Positions 12,598 to 23,400 of a DNA stretch of 64,000 nt are shown in pieces. The translations under genes and the position numbers were made by a program. Numbering within the stretch: the first letter of the stretch is position 1; each line of letters opens with the position of its first letter. Origin of the DNA: Asterias amurensis (taxonomy: Eukaryota; Echinodermata; Asteroidea; Forcipulatida; Asteriidae); the NCBI RefSeq assembly GCF_032118995.1, contig NC_092666.1, forward strand, positions 10,552,501 to 10,616,500, in the 5' to 3' direction. A model generated the notes under the pieces. The model ran no database searches. It worked only from the letters and a program-made list of their open reading frames with translations, and was not told the DNA's origin.

Positions 12598-12736
12598 AGG
12601 GCCAGTTTCATAACGCTGTCAAACAGAATATACTGCTTACACATTTTCCTTTTCTAAGCAAAAACTATCTGTTAAGAAATACTTTCTGTGCTAAGCACGT
12701 TTTTGTGCTTACAGGCTTTATGAAATTGAGCCATGG
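12598..12736. mobile_element. MITE family B, short copy
   Basis: Starts 'gggccagtttcataacgctg' and ends 'ggctttatgaaattgagcc'. The central part is deleted relative to 3258-3501. Confidence 0.65.
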
Positions 12737-13150
12737 CTTGTAGTTTTGGTGATGCCTGGCTTTGTGAGGCTCTTTTTGAATGAGTTGTTACCATGGGAGA
12801 GGACTGGGTTTACTTCCCCGAAAATAACACAGACAAATCAAACAAGTTGTTTTCTTTCAAAAATAGCAAAATTTTTATTTAAACTTTGTTTACATCATTT
12901 ATGCCTCAGAATTGTCTTAAAGAGTTATATAAAACACTGTTAAATATAACTTAACATGCCAATGTACATTGCTAAAATAGATGCAACAAAAATTATATAG
13001 ATTTGTAATAAAGTATGCAAGTTAAAATAATATTAAGCATTTTTGTCGAAGATCCTTCTTTCAATGCGTTTTAAGTTGGGGAAACTGAGTGGGTAAAGTG
13101 TTCTGGGCTCATGTACGGAAGCGTATTGCCGCCACATGAACAAAATATAC
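12737..13150. other. Intergenic, nothing recognised
   Basis: AT-rich; no gene or repeat assigned. Confidence 0.4.
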
Positions 13151-13517
13151 AAAACACTAGACACTATTGGTAATTGTCAAAGACCAGTCTTCTCATTTGG
13201 TGTATCTCAACATATGCATAGAATAACAAACATGTGAAAGTTTGAGCTCAATCGGTCATCGAAGTTGCGAGTTAATAGTGAAAGAGAAAGACAATCTTGT
13301 CACGCGAAGTTGTGTGCTTTCAGATGCTTGATTTCGAGACCTCAAATTCTAAATCTGAGGTATCGAAGTCAAATTCGTGGAAAATTACTTTTTCACGAAA
13401 AGTCCTCCACTTCATAGGAAGCCGTTTCTCACAATGTTTTATACTATCAACCTCTCCCCCATTACTCGTCAACAAGTAAGGTTTTAAGCTAATAATTACC
13501 AATAGTGTACACTGCCT
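13151..13517 (+). mobile_element. MITE family A
   Basis: Well-preserved copy with the internal palindrome 'gatttcgagacctc'/'gaggtatcgaagtc' and TTAA at 13518-13521. The 5' terminus is slightly eroded ('actagacactattggtaatt'). Confidence 0.8.
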
Positions 13518-14078
13518 TTAACATAAGTACAGAATAACTTATTATGTACGTACACGATAAATGCAAAGTTATATTGTACGTATCGATAAGTTATCATGGC
13601 TGCAATACACTTCCATACTCATGTGCTATAGCAACTCTTATAATATAGGTCAAGTTACAAACCAACTACACATCTTTGTATTTTTATAGCCAAATTGCTG
13701 TCAGACACAATTTCGTTAGAGTTGATTTGTCTACTAAGCAGATTTGTGACCTGTGCCCATTTTAAGCAGAAATGACTTTAAAAATTTGTAAGCTTAGTAA
13801 AATATAAACGGACAACCAGCTAAGCACAAAACTTTCATGGCTGGTTACCGCCTTTTGTTTTAGTAACCACCTTTTGTTTTGTATACCGATCGAAAATTGA
13901 ACCCTTAAATTAAATAATTACAATGTTTTAGCAAAATAAATACAGTGCGGACAAATTGCATATTGCAAGTTAGTATATTATATTCATGTACATTTTTCTT
14001 AATAATCTTGGTTTTAGATTGTCACTAATATAGCTACAATTCTTCGTCACATTCTGACCCACACTGGCACCCAATTAA
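13518..14078. other. Intergenic; possible degraded family B
   Basis: Around 13684-13905 there are 'gctaagcac' and 'ggctggttacc' blocks like family B, but no clear ends. Nothing else seen. Confidence 0.35.
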
Positions 14079-14447
14079 AGGAACACGTCGCCTGGGATCG
14101 GACCAGTTGGTATAAAAAAAGCATTTGTAACCGTTTGTTATAAAATGCATATGGTTAGAAAGATGTTTTAAAAGTAGAATACAATGATCCACACAGCATT
14201 GCCTCGAAATTGCATGGTTTTCCTTTTATTTTGCGAACTAACACGGTCGGCTATTTATGGGAGTCAATAAATGGCTGACCGTGTTAGTCGACGAGGTAAA
14301 AAGAAAACCGCGCAATTTCAAGGCATGGTTGTGTGGATCATTGTATTCTACTTTTACAACATCTTTCCAACCATTATGCATTTCATAACAAACGGTTACC
14401 AATGCTTTTCAAAGACCAACTCGACCGATCCAAGGCAACGTGTTCCT
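14079..14447. mobile_element. MITE family C (TTAA-flanked palindrome)
   Basis: Starts AGGAACACGTCGCC and ends GGCAACGTGTTCCT between TTAA sites (14075-14078 and 14448-14451). The arms are complementary over most of their length ('aaccgtttgttataaaatgc' faces 'gcatttcataacaaacggtt'), meeting at a 'actaacacggtcggc' inverted pair. It is unrelated in sequence to family A but uses the same TTAA target. Other copies: 24478-24789 and 61383-61748. Confidence 0.85.
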
Positions 14448-14460
14448 TTAAAGGCCAAGG

Positions 14461-14628
14461 AGTGGATTTCACAAAGGTAGTCCTAACTAAGGACTAGTCC
14501 TAGGCAATGCTAAGAGATAGGACTGGCCCTATGTTAGGACCAGTAACTCATCCTAACTTAGGACTGGTCCTATCTCTAGCATTGCCTAGGACTAGTCCTA
14601 AGTTAGGGCTACCTTTGTGAAATCCACC
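14461..14628. mobile_element. Family D perfect-looking hairpin element
   Basis: Left arm 'agtggatttcacaaagg' and right arm 'cctttgtgaaatccaccc', with repeated 'ggactagtccta' and 'cctaacttaggac' palindromes between. Each arm is about 75-80 nt, so a transcript would fold into one long hairpin. A relative lies at 51999-52134 and a fragment at 34025-34062. Confidence 0.8.
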
Positions 14629-14635
14629 CCTGGAA

Positions 14636-15212
14636 ACCTTTCATAATATTGTCATAGACTATAGTGTTGTCACTTGGTGTATCCCAACTTATGTATAAAA
14701 TTACAAACATGCGAACATTTTGGGCTTAATTAGTCATCGAAGTTGCGAGAGAATAGTGATATAAAAAACACCCTCCTTGCATTACTTTAAGTGCTTTCAG
14801 ATGCATAATCAAAGACTTCAGTTGATACTTGTGTGAGAAATCACCTCTTTCACAAAAACTATGTTACTTCAGAGGGAGCCGTTTCAACAGCTCTCCATTG
14901 CTCGTTACCAAGTGCTCTCTTAATGTAAAAGAGTGAAAAGGCACTCTTTGAAGAGCCATTGGAAGGACAACTCTTTTTCGAGTGGTCTACCACTCTTTTA
15001 GATTGAAGTTTGCATCTTTTGAGTGATTTTTTCACTCTGTCCTGAGTGAAACCCCTCTGAAAGAGTGAAATAACCACCACTCTTTTTGAAGAGCCGTATG
15101 GAGGAAGCTCGAAATGTAAAAGAGTGGTGTTTTTCACTCTTTTACATTTAGAGAGTAATATTGTATACTAACAATTATTTTTGAGTAATTACCGATAGTG
15201 TCTAGAGTGCCT
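14636..15212 (+). mobile_element. MITE family A interrupted by another element
   Basis: Family A resumes after 15155 with 'taacaattatttttgagtaatta' split around the insertion, and ends at TTAA 15213-15216. The 5' terminus is diverged. Confidence 0.7.
14915..15155. mobile_element. Nested palindromic MITE built on AAGAGTG
   Basis: Inserted in the family A copy at 14636-15212. The ends are CTCTCTTAATGTAAAAGAGTG and its inverse over about 25 bp. Inside, 'actctttgaagagcc' faces 'ggctcttcaaaaagagt'-like sequence. No coding capacity. The insertion postdates the host MITE. Confidence 0.7.
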
Positions 15213-15411
15213 TTAACTTTATTCCTTTCAAACTTTTGAAGAATCTGACTTTGGATGTTTACCTTATCCGGGTCCAGAGACATGTCTGATAGATAAATCT
15301 GTTAGTTTCACATTTCTCACATCGCCATTTTTACAAAAATAAACTTTTTTACTAGTAATTCATTTAAATTAAAACATTATTGCGAATATGCAAATACACA
15401 ACCATTTGCAG

Positions 15412-15435
15412 CAAAAAAAAAAAAAAAAAAAAAAA
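15412..15435 (+). repeat. Poly-A tract
   Basis: Run of about 24 A after 'catttgcagc'. Confidence 0.8.
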
Positions 15436-15476
15436 AGCATGAATTTCATTTTAAAGTATTTGTTAAATGCAGGGTA

Positions 15477-15592
15477 CACTTTTGGTATTAATTTCAACGA
15501 CCAGTATTCTCACTTGATGTATCCCAACATATGTATAATAATTACACCAAGTGAGAATACTAGTCTTTGACAATTAATAAAGGTGTCCACAA
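15477..15592. mobile_element. Family A deletion derivative with two head ends
   Basis: Only the family A 5' region is present, once forward ('cagtattctcacttgatgta') and once inverted ('caccaagtgagaatactag'), joined near 'tgtataataattac'. This gives a 116-bp mini-palindrome with no 3' domain. Confidence 0.65.
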
Positions 15593-15597
15593 TTATA

Positions 15598-16605
15598 CAG
15601 GGTGTCTCAAAAAAAAAGGTAATCCTACTTTAAAGGGTTTTTATGGCCAGACTATATGTTTACCAGCAGAAAGCATGGCATCATCTTAAAGCTGAAACCT
15701 TGAGCTTTTCAATGATACATTTGGTTACATTCAAGGGTCACGCATCAGCGAGCACCATTGTCTTGAAAATGTGGTGCAAAAATGCAGTTGTTTCACTTTT
15801 AAACCCTTGTCATTCTGGCCTTCAGACTGAGTCTGTAAACCTCAGGTTGTCACAATGGTTCAGCTAACGGAAGAACAGAGAATCTTTGTGGTCAAGAAAT
15901 GGTATGAAACCAGAAGTTTGCAGGCTACACGGGATGCCTTTGGAGAAGCATTCCCAGACCGAGAACCACCAGCAATGAAAACAATCTGGGCCAATGTGAG
16001 AAAGTATGAAGCACACGGAAACAGCTTCAACTGCAACAAAGGAAGTTCGGGAAAGCCAAGGACAGCGAGATCTCAGGAAAACATTGATACCCTATGACAG
16101 CAATGATTGACCACCCACGGGAGACAAGTGCAAGACGGAATGAGCCACACCACTTTTAATCGGATCACTCATCTGGACCTTCACTTCCATCTGTTCCACA
16201 TCTTCACATCCGTCATGAACTTCTGCTTCCTGATCTTGCAAGAAGACATACTTTTGTGAGTGTCTTCTTGAGCGGTGTGAGAGAGATCCCAGCAAACTTC
16301 TGGTTTCATACCTTTTCTTGACCACTCTGCTGTTATTAGCTGAACCGTTTGTGACAACCTGAGGTTTACAGACTCAGTCTGAAGGCCAAAATGACATGGG
16401 TTCAAAAATGAACCAACTGCATTTTTGCACCGCAACTTTAAGACAATGGTGCTCACTGATGCGTGACCCTTGAATGTAACCAAATGTATCATTGGAAAGC
16501 ACAAGGTTTCAGCTTTAAGATGATGCCATGCTTTCTGCTGGTAAACATATAGTCTGGCCATAAAAACCCTTTAAAGTAGGATTACCTTTTTTTTGAGACA
16601 CCCTG
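15598..16605. mobile_element. Mariner-type fold-back element, TA target
   Basis: Flanked by TA on both sides, with ends CAGGGTGTCTCAAAAAAAAA and its inverse. The inverted arms are about 335 bp each (15598-15935 and 16285-16605) and roughly nine-tenths identical by eye. The arms include the start of a transposase-like frame, so both ends of the element derive from the 5' end of one mariner. The ~350-bp centre holds the rest of the short frame. No DDE/DDD catalytic region is left. Confidence 0.8.
15855..16097 (+). pseudogene. Truncated mariner transposase N-terminus (HTH)
   Basis: Eighty codons starting MVQLTEEQRIFVVKKWYE, followed by a residue pattern (ARDAFGEAFP-type, then TIWANVRKYEAHG) typical of the helix-turn-helix region found ahead of mariner/IS630-type DDE transposases (the DUF4817-like fold, recalled from family knowledge). 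It ends at a stop before any catalytic domain, so it cannot be an active transposase. The inverted right arm carries the first part of the same frame again, with frameshifts. Confidence 0.6.
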
Positions 16606-16632
16606 TATAGGAGTCTGCTTAAACACCACCAT

Positions 16633-16832
16633 AGCCCAATGTCATAGAGCTGCTTAAGCACAAAATAAGAGCTTTACTTACACAAAAAATTATGCTTACC
16701 ATACTAAGATTACCAGCCAAAATAACATGTTAAACTACAGTTTGTGACTGGTATTATACTCATTTTGCTAAGCAGGCAATTGTTAATCAATATTCTTTTG
16801 CTAAATAGCAGCTATATGAAGTTTGACACTAT
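16633..16832. mobile_element. MITE family B
   Basis: Starts 'gcccaatgtcatagagctgc' and ends 'gcagctatatgaagtttgac'. It lies 27 bp after the mariner fold-back. Confidence 0.65.
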
Positions 16833-16937
16833 GGGGTAGATTAGATAGGAACAATTGGGATGGCTTAGATGCAACAATAATCGTAACCAACTTCCTATAA
16901 AACCGCATAAAATTTACCACTGCTAGCGTTAATTTAA

Positions 16938-17322
16938 AGGCACTGGACACCTTTGGTAATTGTCAGAGACCAGTTTTCTCATTAGGTGTCTCCCAACATA
17001 ATAATTGTGTATGCATAAAATAACAAATCTGTGAACATTTGGGTTCATTTGGTTATCGAATCGAAGTTTCAAGAGAAAAACCTTGTTGCAGAATTTTGTG
17101 TGCTTTCAGATGACTGACTGACTATAAAAAAGCTTCAGGCCTGAAGTATTTTATAAGATTAAAATATTTGAGTGAGAAATTACCTCTCACTCAACAACTA
17201 TTTTTGCTACAGAGAACGCAGTTTCTTACAATATTTTAAACTATCAACAGCTCTCGCTTGCTCGTACCAAGTACGTTTTTATGCTAACAATTATTTTTAA
17301 TTACCAGTAGTGTCGGGTGTCT
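16938..17322 (+). mobile_element. MITE family A, 'GGCACTGG' subtype
   Basis: Bounded by TTAA at 16934-16937 and 17323-17326. The terminus is AGGCACTGGACACCTTTGG, not the AGGCAGTGG form. The centre is diverged around 'aagcttcaggcctgaagt', as in 33483-34022 and 51101-51473, suggesting a subfamily. Confidence 0.8.
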
Positions 17323-17326
17323 TTAA

Positions 17327-17926
17327 AGCCTGTCAGATGTGGCAGATAGAAGGTTTATCATTTCTTCAATATTTTATACAGCCTAGGGGCTAGCTTTAAT
17401 TTCCAAATTGGTATCAGTTGATTGAAACAGCGCCTTTTGTCCCTTAAGGGATGGATTAAATTCAGTGCTGGGATCATTCTTGAGATGAATTTAACACTTT
17501 CAATCAGAAAAATGTCAAAATATCTATTATATTAGACCTCAAAAATGTCTAATTGGTGTTTAAATATTTCAAATTATCATCTTAAATATGAATGGGTCAA
17601 CATGGTACAAACGTTTGGTTTTCATAAAATCGTAAAAAGCGGAAATGTCAAAATCTTTGGCCCTCAGGGGCATTTTGTTATCCCTCATAGGCCTAAAGAG
17701 GTTTGTTTGATTGTTTGCTTTTTTTTTTGTTAGATTTTTTCTAAGTTAAAGGTAGAATCGTAGATTGGCTGTCATTGTGATGATGAAATCCAATTTGTAT
17801 ATCTACTTTGCTGATATATTTTTTACGGGTGTACTTTTTGTATGTCATTTTCTTAACCTTTTGCAATTTTTACTGCCATGCGCCCTCGAACAGGCTGGTC
17901 CTGAAGAGAGCGAAATATAAAATCAA
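17327..17926. other. Intergenic, nothing recognised
   Basis: AT-rich. The last 50 bases before the microsatellite ('cctgaagagagcgaaatata') resemble a retroposon tail. Confidence 0.35.
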
Positions 17927-18100
<174 letters not shown>

Positions 18101-18293
18101 TCATACTTCCTGCGAATGTGAAAACAATACAAATTTTGACGACACAGATTCACAACGAATAATTTAAAACAGTTGACTTGTGCTCGATTCCTGCAAAATA
18201 TTTGCAGCGAAACAAGCCCTGTGATGTACAAATTTGCTTCACATTCACAATCGCAAGAAGTTTGAACCGGGCTTTATCCAGAGGATACATTAA

Positions 18294-18619
18294 ATACAGT
18301 GGACACTAGTAGTAATTGTCAAAGACCAGTCTTCTCACTTGGTGTAGCTCAACATACACATAAAATAATGAAAGAAAAAACACCCTTGTCACACGAAGCT
18401 GTGTGCTTTCAGATGCTTGATTTCGAGACCTCAAATTCTAAACTTGAGGTCTCCTGATCAAATTCGTGGAAACTTACTTTTTTCTCGACAACTAAGTCAC
18501 TTCAGAGGGAGCCGTTTCTCACAGTGTTTTATACCATCAACTTCTCCCCATTACTCGTTACCAAGTAAGGTTTGATGCTAATAATTATTTTGAGTAATTA
18601 CCAATAGTGTCCACTGCCT
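18294..18619 (+). mobile_element. MITE family A
   Basis: TTAA at 18290-18293 and 18620-18623. The internal palindrome and 'cagagggagccgtttctcac' are intact. Confidence 0.85.
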
Positions 18620-18623
18620 TTAA

Positions 18624-19267
18624 AAGTCACATGTGGAAGTTTCAGCTGACCTAATTGTTTAGAAAACAGTCAAAAAACTGCCACAGTAATTTCATCACGA
18701 AAATCGAACCTGCATGTCAGGCCTAAGCATTCACAAATGAATGCCGCAGAAATTGGAGTTTCCCAAACGCACCTTGAGGGGAGTTTTGAAGACTCAAACT
18801 TGTAGTCAAAATTTAATTAATTTCTAATCAACTGGGGTGTTTCAAACAAAATATTTGTAATTTCACAGGGGAGGAATTACAAAAACAACAAAAGTTAACT
18901 AAGTGTGACACTACATGTAAACTAACCCTAGCTTAAAACTTTAAAAAGCTGAAATTTAAAAGGAGCCAGAAAAATATAAATGTAATGTATCCTGCTTGCT
19001 TACTGCTTGTTAGGTTTCTACTTTTGAGATAAAATCTTAACTGTACACTTTATTAAGAAAAAATACTCTTTGTCTAGCTAAAGTTGTATGAAAGACACAG
19101 TTATTATTGAGAACAAATATAAAAGACGAAGTTCAGCTTAGAAGTCAAAAATTTAAATGACAGAAGGAACTTAGTAAGAAAAAGGCCTGTAAAGTTATGT
19201 GCATTACATGGGTGCTGTAAGCACAGAAATGGACCAAGGTGTTTTTTCCTGAAGGATAGACACTTAA
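18624..19267. other. Non-coding; possible 3' end of the minus-strand gene
   Basis: No coding frame. On the minus strand an AATAAA hexamer lies at 19054-19049, about 1.2 kb past the UBASH3 stop. It is a possible but unproven polyadenylation signal. Confidence 0.25.
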
Positions 19268-19657
19268 CGGCAGTGGACACTATTGGTAATTGTCAAGGAC
19301 CAGTCTTCTCACTTGGTGTGTCTCAACATATGCATGAAATAAAAAACCTGTGAAAACTTTAGCTCAATCGGTCGTTGAAGTTTCGAGATAATAATGAAAG
19401 AGAAAAAAAACCTTGTTACACGAAGTTTTGGCTTTCAGATGCTTGATTTCGGGACCTCAAAATCTATTTCTGAGGTCTGGAAGTCAAATTCAAACATTTT
19501 GGTGAGAAATTACTTTGTTCTCAAAAACTACATTATTGTAGAGGGAGCCGTTTCTCACAATGTTTTGTCTACTATCAACAGCTCTCCATTGATCGTTAAC
19601 AAGTAAGTTTTTATGACATCAATTATTTTGAGTGATAACCGATAGTGTCCAGTACCT
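19268..19657 (+). mobile_element. MITE family A
   Basis: TTAA at 19264-19267 and 19658-19661, with ends CGGCAGTGGACACTATTGG and 'gatagtgtccagtacct'. If the minus gene uses the signal near 19050, this copy lies in its 3' UTR. Confidence 0.85.
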
Positions 19658-20279
19658 TTAAGCATATTTGGTATTGGTTTAATGTCATTCCATTCGGGGC
19701 CACTGGCCAAATTGCTAGAATGTTACAACATGGGAAGAATAAATGGAGCAGCACGAAGTGACAATATTCTCAACAAGTTAATCACTTTCAAATTTAAACC
19801 ACAAATACTGTCAGAAAAAACCATATATCATAATCAATATCTCTTGAGTTGTTAGGGGTGAGGCAATTTCTTAAATATATTTTGTTACTTACTCCTGTAT
19901 CATTGGCATAAATTCCTTAAATTGTGAAGATAAGAAATTAATTTCAAAGAGGGTCCCCATATGGTAAAAATATGTTTTGTGATGCACTCATTTTCTTAAA
20001 AAAGAGTCACCTCAGGAAAGGGAACAAAATTACAAGTCAATCTCACTCCAAAATGGTGTAAAATGCAACTGTTTCTGACACCCTTCAAAGTGCAATTTTT
20101 GTCTCATAAAAAAAACGTTCCATAACATCACAAAACTGAACTTCAACCTTGGAGCCCCTCTTTAAAAAAAGGTCCAGTAGAGAGTCAAGCTTACATGACT
20201 AGGCAGCCAAATCCAAGCATGTAATTCTCTTGATTCTCTTGAGTACAGTCAGTGGGGTGGTACATACATGTAGGTAGAG

Positions 20280-20411
20280 TTACCCTTGCATAATGTGCCA
20301 GTCAAATCGCCCATTAGGTGCATGAGTAAGTGTTGGAAACGGAGGAGTTATAAGGTCCCATATACCAAAGTCGATATATTCTTGAAGAGCGATGGCGCCA
20401 CAATACGGCAC
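20280..20411 (-). CDS. UBASH3: UBASH3 exon 13 (C-terminus and stop)
   Basis: 132 nt from acceptor TTCAG to TAA at 20282-20280. It encodes VPYCGAIAL and LTHAPNGRFDWHIMQG, matching the family's C-terminal 'THxxNxRFxW' ending. Confidence 0.92.
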   Translation of the reverse strand: MPYCGAIALQEYIDFGIWDLITPPFPTLTHAPNGRFDWHIMQG

Positions 20412-23400
20412 CTGAACAGAGGGATAAATAGAGGGATAAGATTATATTAAAATGACAAATCAGCACACTGCATGTACAAAATTTTACATTTTACATTTTA
20501 CAAGAAAATAACAACAAGTTCTTATTTAGCGAATTTCACAATAACCGTCTCAATGCTTTTAACAATAGTGCCGTAGTCATTGGGCCAATAACCTTCCAAT
20601 AAGGCTTTTTTATACACAATATCAACCTCTACCCTCGCAAGTACCCATTTATACTCCTTGGTGAAGAGAAGCAATTATAGTATCTCGCTCAAGGACACAA
20701 GTGTCACCTTTGGGACCCAAACCCACACTCTGATGACTTAACCACCACAACTTGAATTCGGTGCTCTCAACCACTCGGCCATGACACCCTACAGATGAGA
20801 TTGTATACACATGGAAAATCTAAAAGACCAGATCTTTGTGTGAAAACGTGCACCCTGAATGTAAAGAATGTTACTCTCTACATCATTTCAAATAGATATC
20901 TGATGTTTTGGTCATGACCAAGGACCAAGCCTTGTTATCTCTGTGATGGCAAGTTTTCCTCTTTCAAGAAAATCTTAAGGTTCAGGAAGATCAGTCAAAA
21001 ATCCTGAAACCAGACAACTCCTGACAATTCAGAGGTCCAAGTTGTGTTGCTTAAGCACAAATAATCGTGCTTACCAGAATAGGGTTTTAAGCCAAAAAAC
21101 CTTATCACAACCACCGCTTGGGACTGGTATTCTGCTTACTTTTGCTTAGTGGAAAATTATTAAACTTTTTCTGATGGAGCAGCTCTATGAAATTGGGTAT
21201 AGGGCATAGAGTTATATATAAGACTTAGAGGGCGCACTGGTGATGCTTCTTGCACAAACCCGACGGGACCACAAGGAGACACGCGCGCACCATTCTGTAT
21301 GCGCATTGAATACGAAGTACACGTTGGAGTTTGTGTTTATTGAACGCTGACGCGATGCTGTTTTATCAACTTACAAAATGGCCGCACAAACACACGCTAA
21401 GCAATGCCTGTTTGTTCAACTTACAAAATGGCCACCTGCGCGCATGCTGGGGCGCGTATATACATAGGCCAGTGCGCCCTCTAGTTCTTATATATAACTC
21501 TATGGTACAGGGCCAAGTTTCACAGAGCTGCCTCAACAGAAAATACTGCTTACAAAAATCCCTGCTCAACAATATTGAGTAGGATACCCGTCACAAATTG
21601 TACATTAAGCCTGCAACCACAAAAAGTTTGCTAAGCACAGAAAAGTACTGCTTAGTATAAACAGGTTAACAGCCAACCTTACATATAGTTTGCACTGTTT
21701 TGGCTGGTGCCCCACTAAAATTTTGCTTAGCAAAGAAATTTGCCAAGCAGAATTTTCTGCTTAAAAGCTTCATGAAACTATAGGCCTCTGGTCTTACCTT
21801 CTGTACAATCTTTGAGAACTCTAACGCAGGCCTCGCTGATAGACCCTGTAGATACCGTGTGCAACCATCCAAACTACTGGCATGACCCACAATCAGAATA
21901 TCACCTGGAGCAGGTCAAAGGGTAAAGGTCATATAACAATTCTAATAACAAGTATTAAAGGGACAGGACATGTTAGGTAAATGTCAAAGACCATTTAATA
22001 ATAATAATAATAATAAAAAGATATTTATAAAGCGCCAAATTGCCAAATAAGGCCTCAAAGCGCTAGATACAAAGGTAAAAAAAAAAAAAACAATTTACAA
22101 AATACAACATTACAATACAGAGGGTTTCTGAAGAAAACGGTTTAAAAAGACAATTACAAAAAAGCTAAAAGGCAAATCTGGACCAGCCAGTGAAAAAGTA
22201 GAAACAACTCTACAAAAACAATTATTTAAAATAATATTGCCTAAAAAGGTATGTCTTCAAATGACGCTTAAAAATGTCAATACATGAACAGTCCTTAAGA
22301 TGTGATGGAAGCTTATTCCATAAGGAGGGGGCTGCGATACTGAAGGCTCTGCCACCATAGGTAGATGTCCGAGGAGGTGAGGGCAGTTGCAAGAGGTTAA
22401 GGGATGCGGAACGAAGGGTGCGTGTGGGTTGATGACAATGAACGAGGTCCTGTATGTACGAAGGGGCAAGGTTGTGGAGTGCTTTGAAGGTAAGAATGAG
22501 AGTCTTGTAGATTATCCGTTGCGAAACTGGTAGCCAATGGAGTGATTGGAGGATTGGGGTTATATGCTCGTGACGTTTAACTCGACAGACGAAACTGGCG
22601 GCAGCATTCTGTAGGCGCTGGAGTCTGTTTAGTTCATTGGTTGGAAGGCCAATAAGAAGGCTGTTACAGCTGTCAATACGAGATGTCACGAAGGCGTGTA
22701 TTAGCTTCAGTGTCGCTGGTTCGTCTAGATAGCTTCGGATTTTGCCTATCCTGTAAATGAAGGACCATCCGGCTCGGCAGATGTTACTGACATGGACCTT
22801 CATGTGAAGCTCACTATCGAAAACAACTCCTAGGCTTCGAGCTTCGGTGCAATAATCGACAACTGAGTCACCGATCATGGCTGGTGGAAGATCTGTTGAG
22901 CTGCGGAAGCGAGAGCTAAAATGAAGAATCTCTGTTTTACTGTTATTAAGCTGGAGTTTGTTGTAGACAGCCCACTCCTTAATGTCCTTCACGCAGTCCT
23001 CCAGACGATGAACTGCTGCAGTGCCCTCTGATGGCTTGAAGAGTAAGTAGAGCTGAGTATCATCAGCATACATGACATGATTGATGCAATGTTTTGTCAT
23101 TATATCACTGATTGGAGCTGTGTAGAAGGTAAACAGTGAAGCACCGCAAACTGAACCTTTTAATGGTTTACAATCTGCTTTGGTGCAATATGCTGCCTAT
23201 CAAACTAGGAACACTGGGACGAACTCCCTTCCTCTTAGTCATAAGTTCACTGGGTTTGTTAAAGACACAGGACACTATTGGTAATTGTCAAAGACTAATC
23301 TTCTCACTTGCTGTATCTCAACATATGCATAAAATAACAAACCTGTTAAAAATTAATCTCAATCGGTCATCGAAGTTGCGAGATAATAATGAAAGAAAAA

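Noticed and set aside
15855..16097. Functional transposase
   Set aside because: Only the N-terminal HTH is present; there is no catalytic domain in the element.
22222..23100. Independent host gene of 292 codons
   Set aside because: The YADD box and downstream motifs are those of a LINE reverse transcriptase, and the frame runs open past the first Met.
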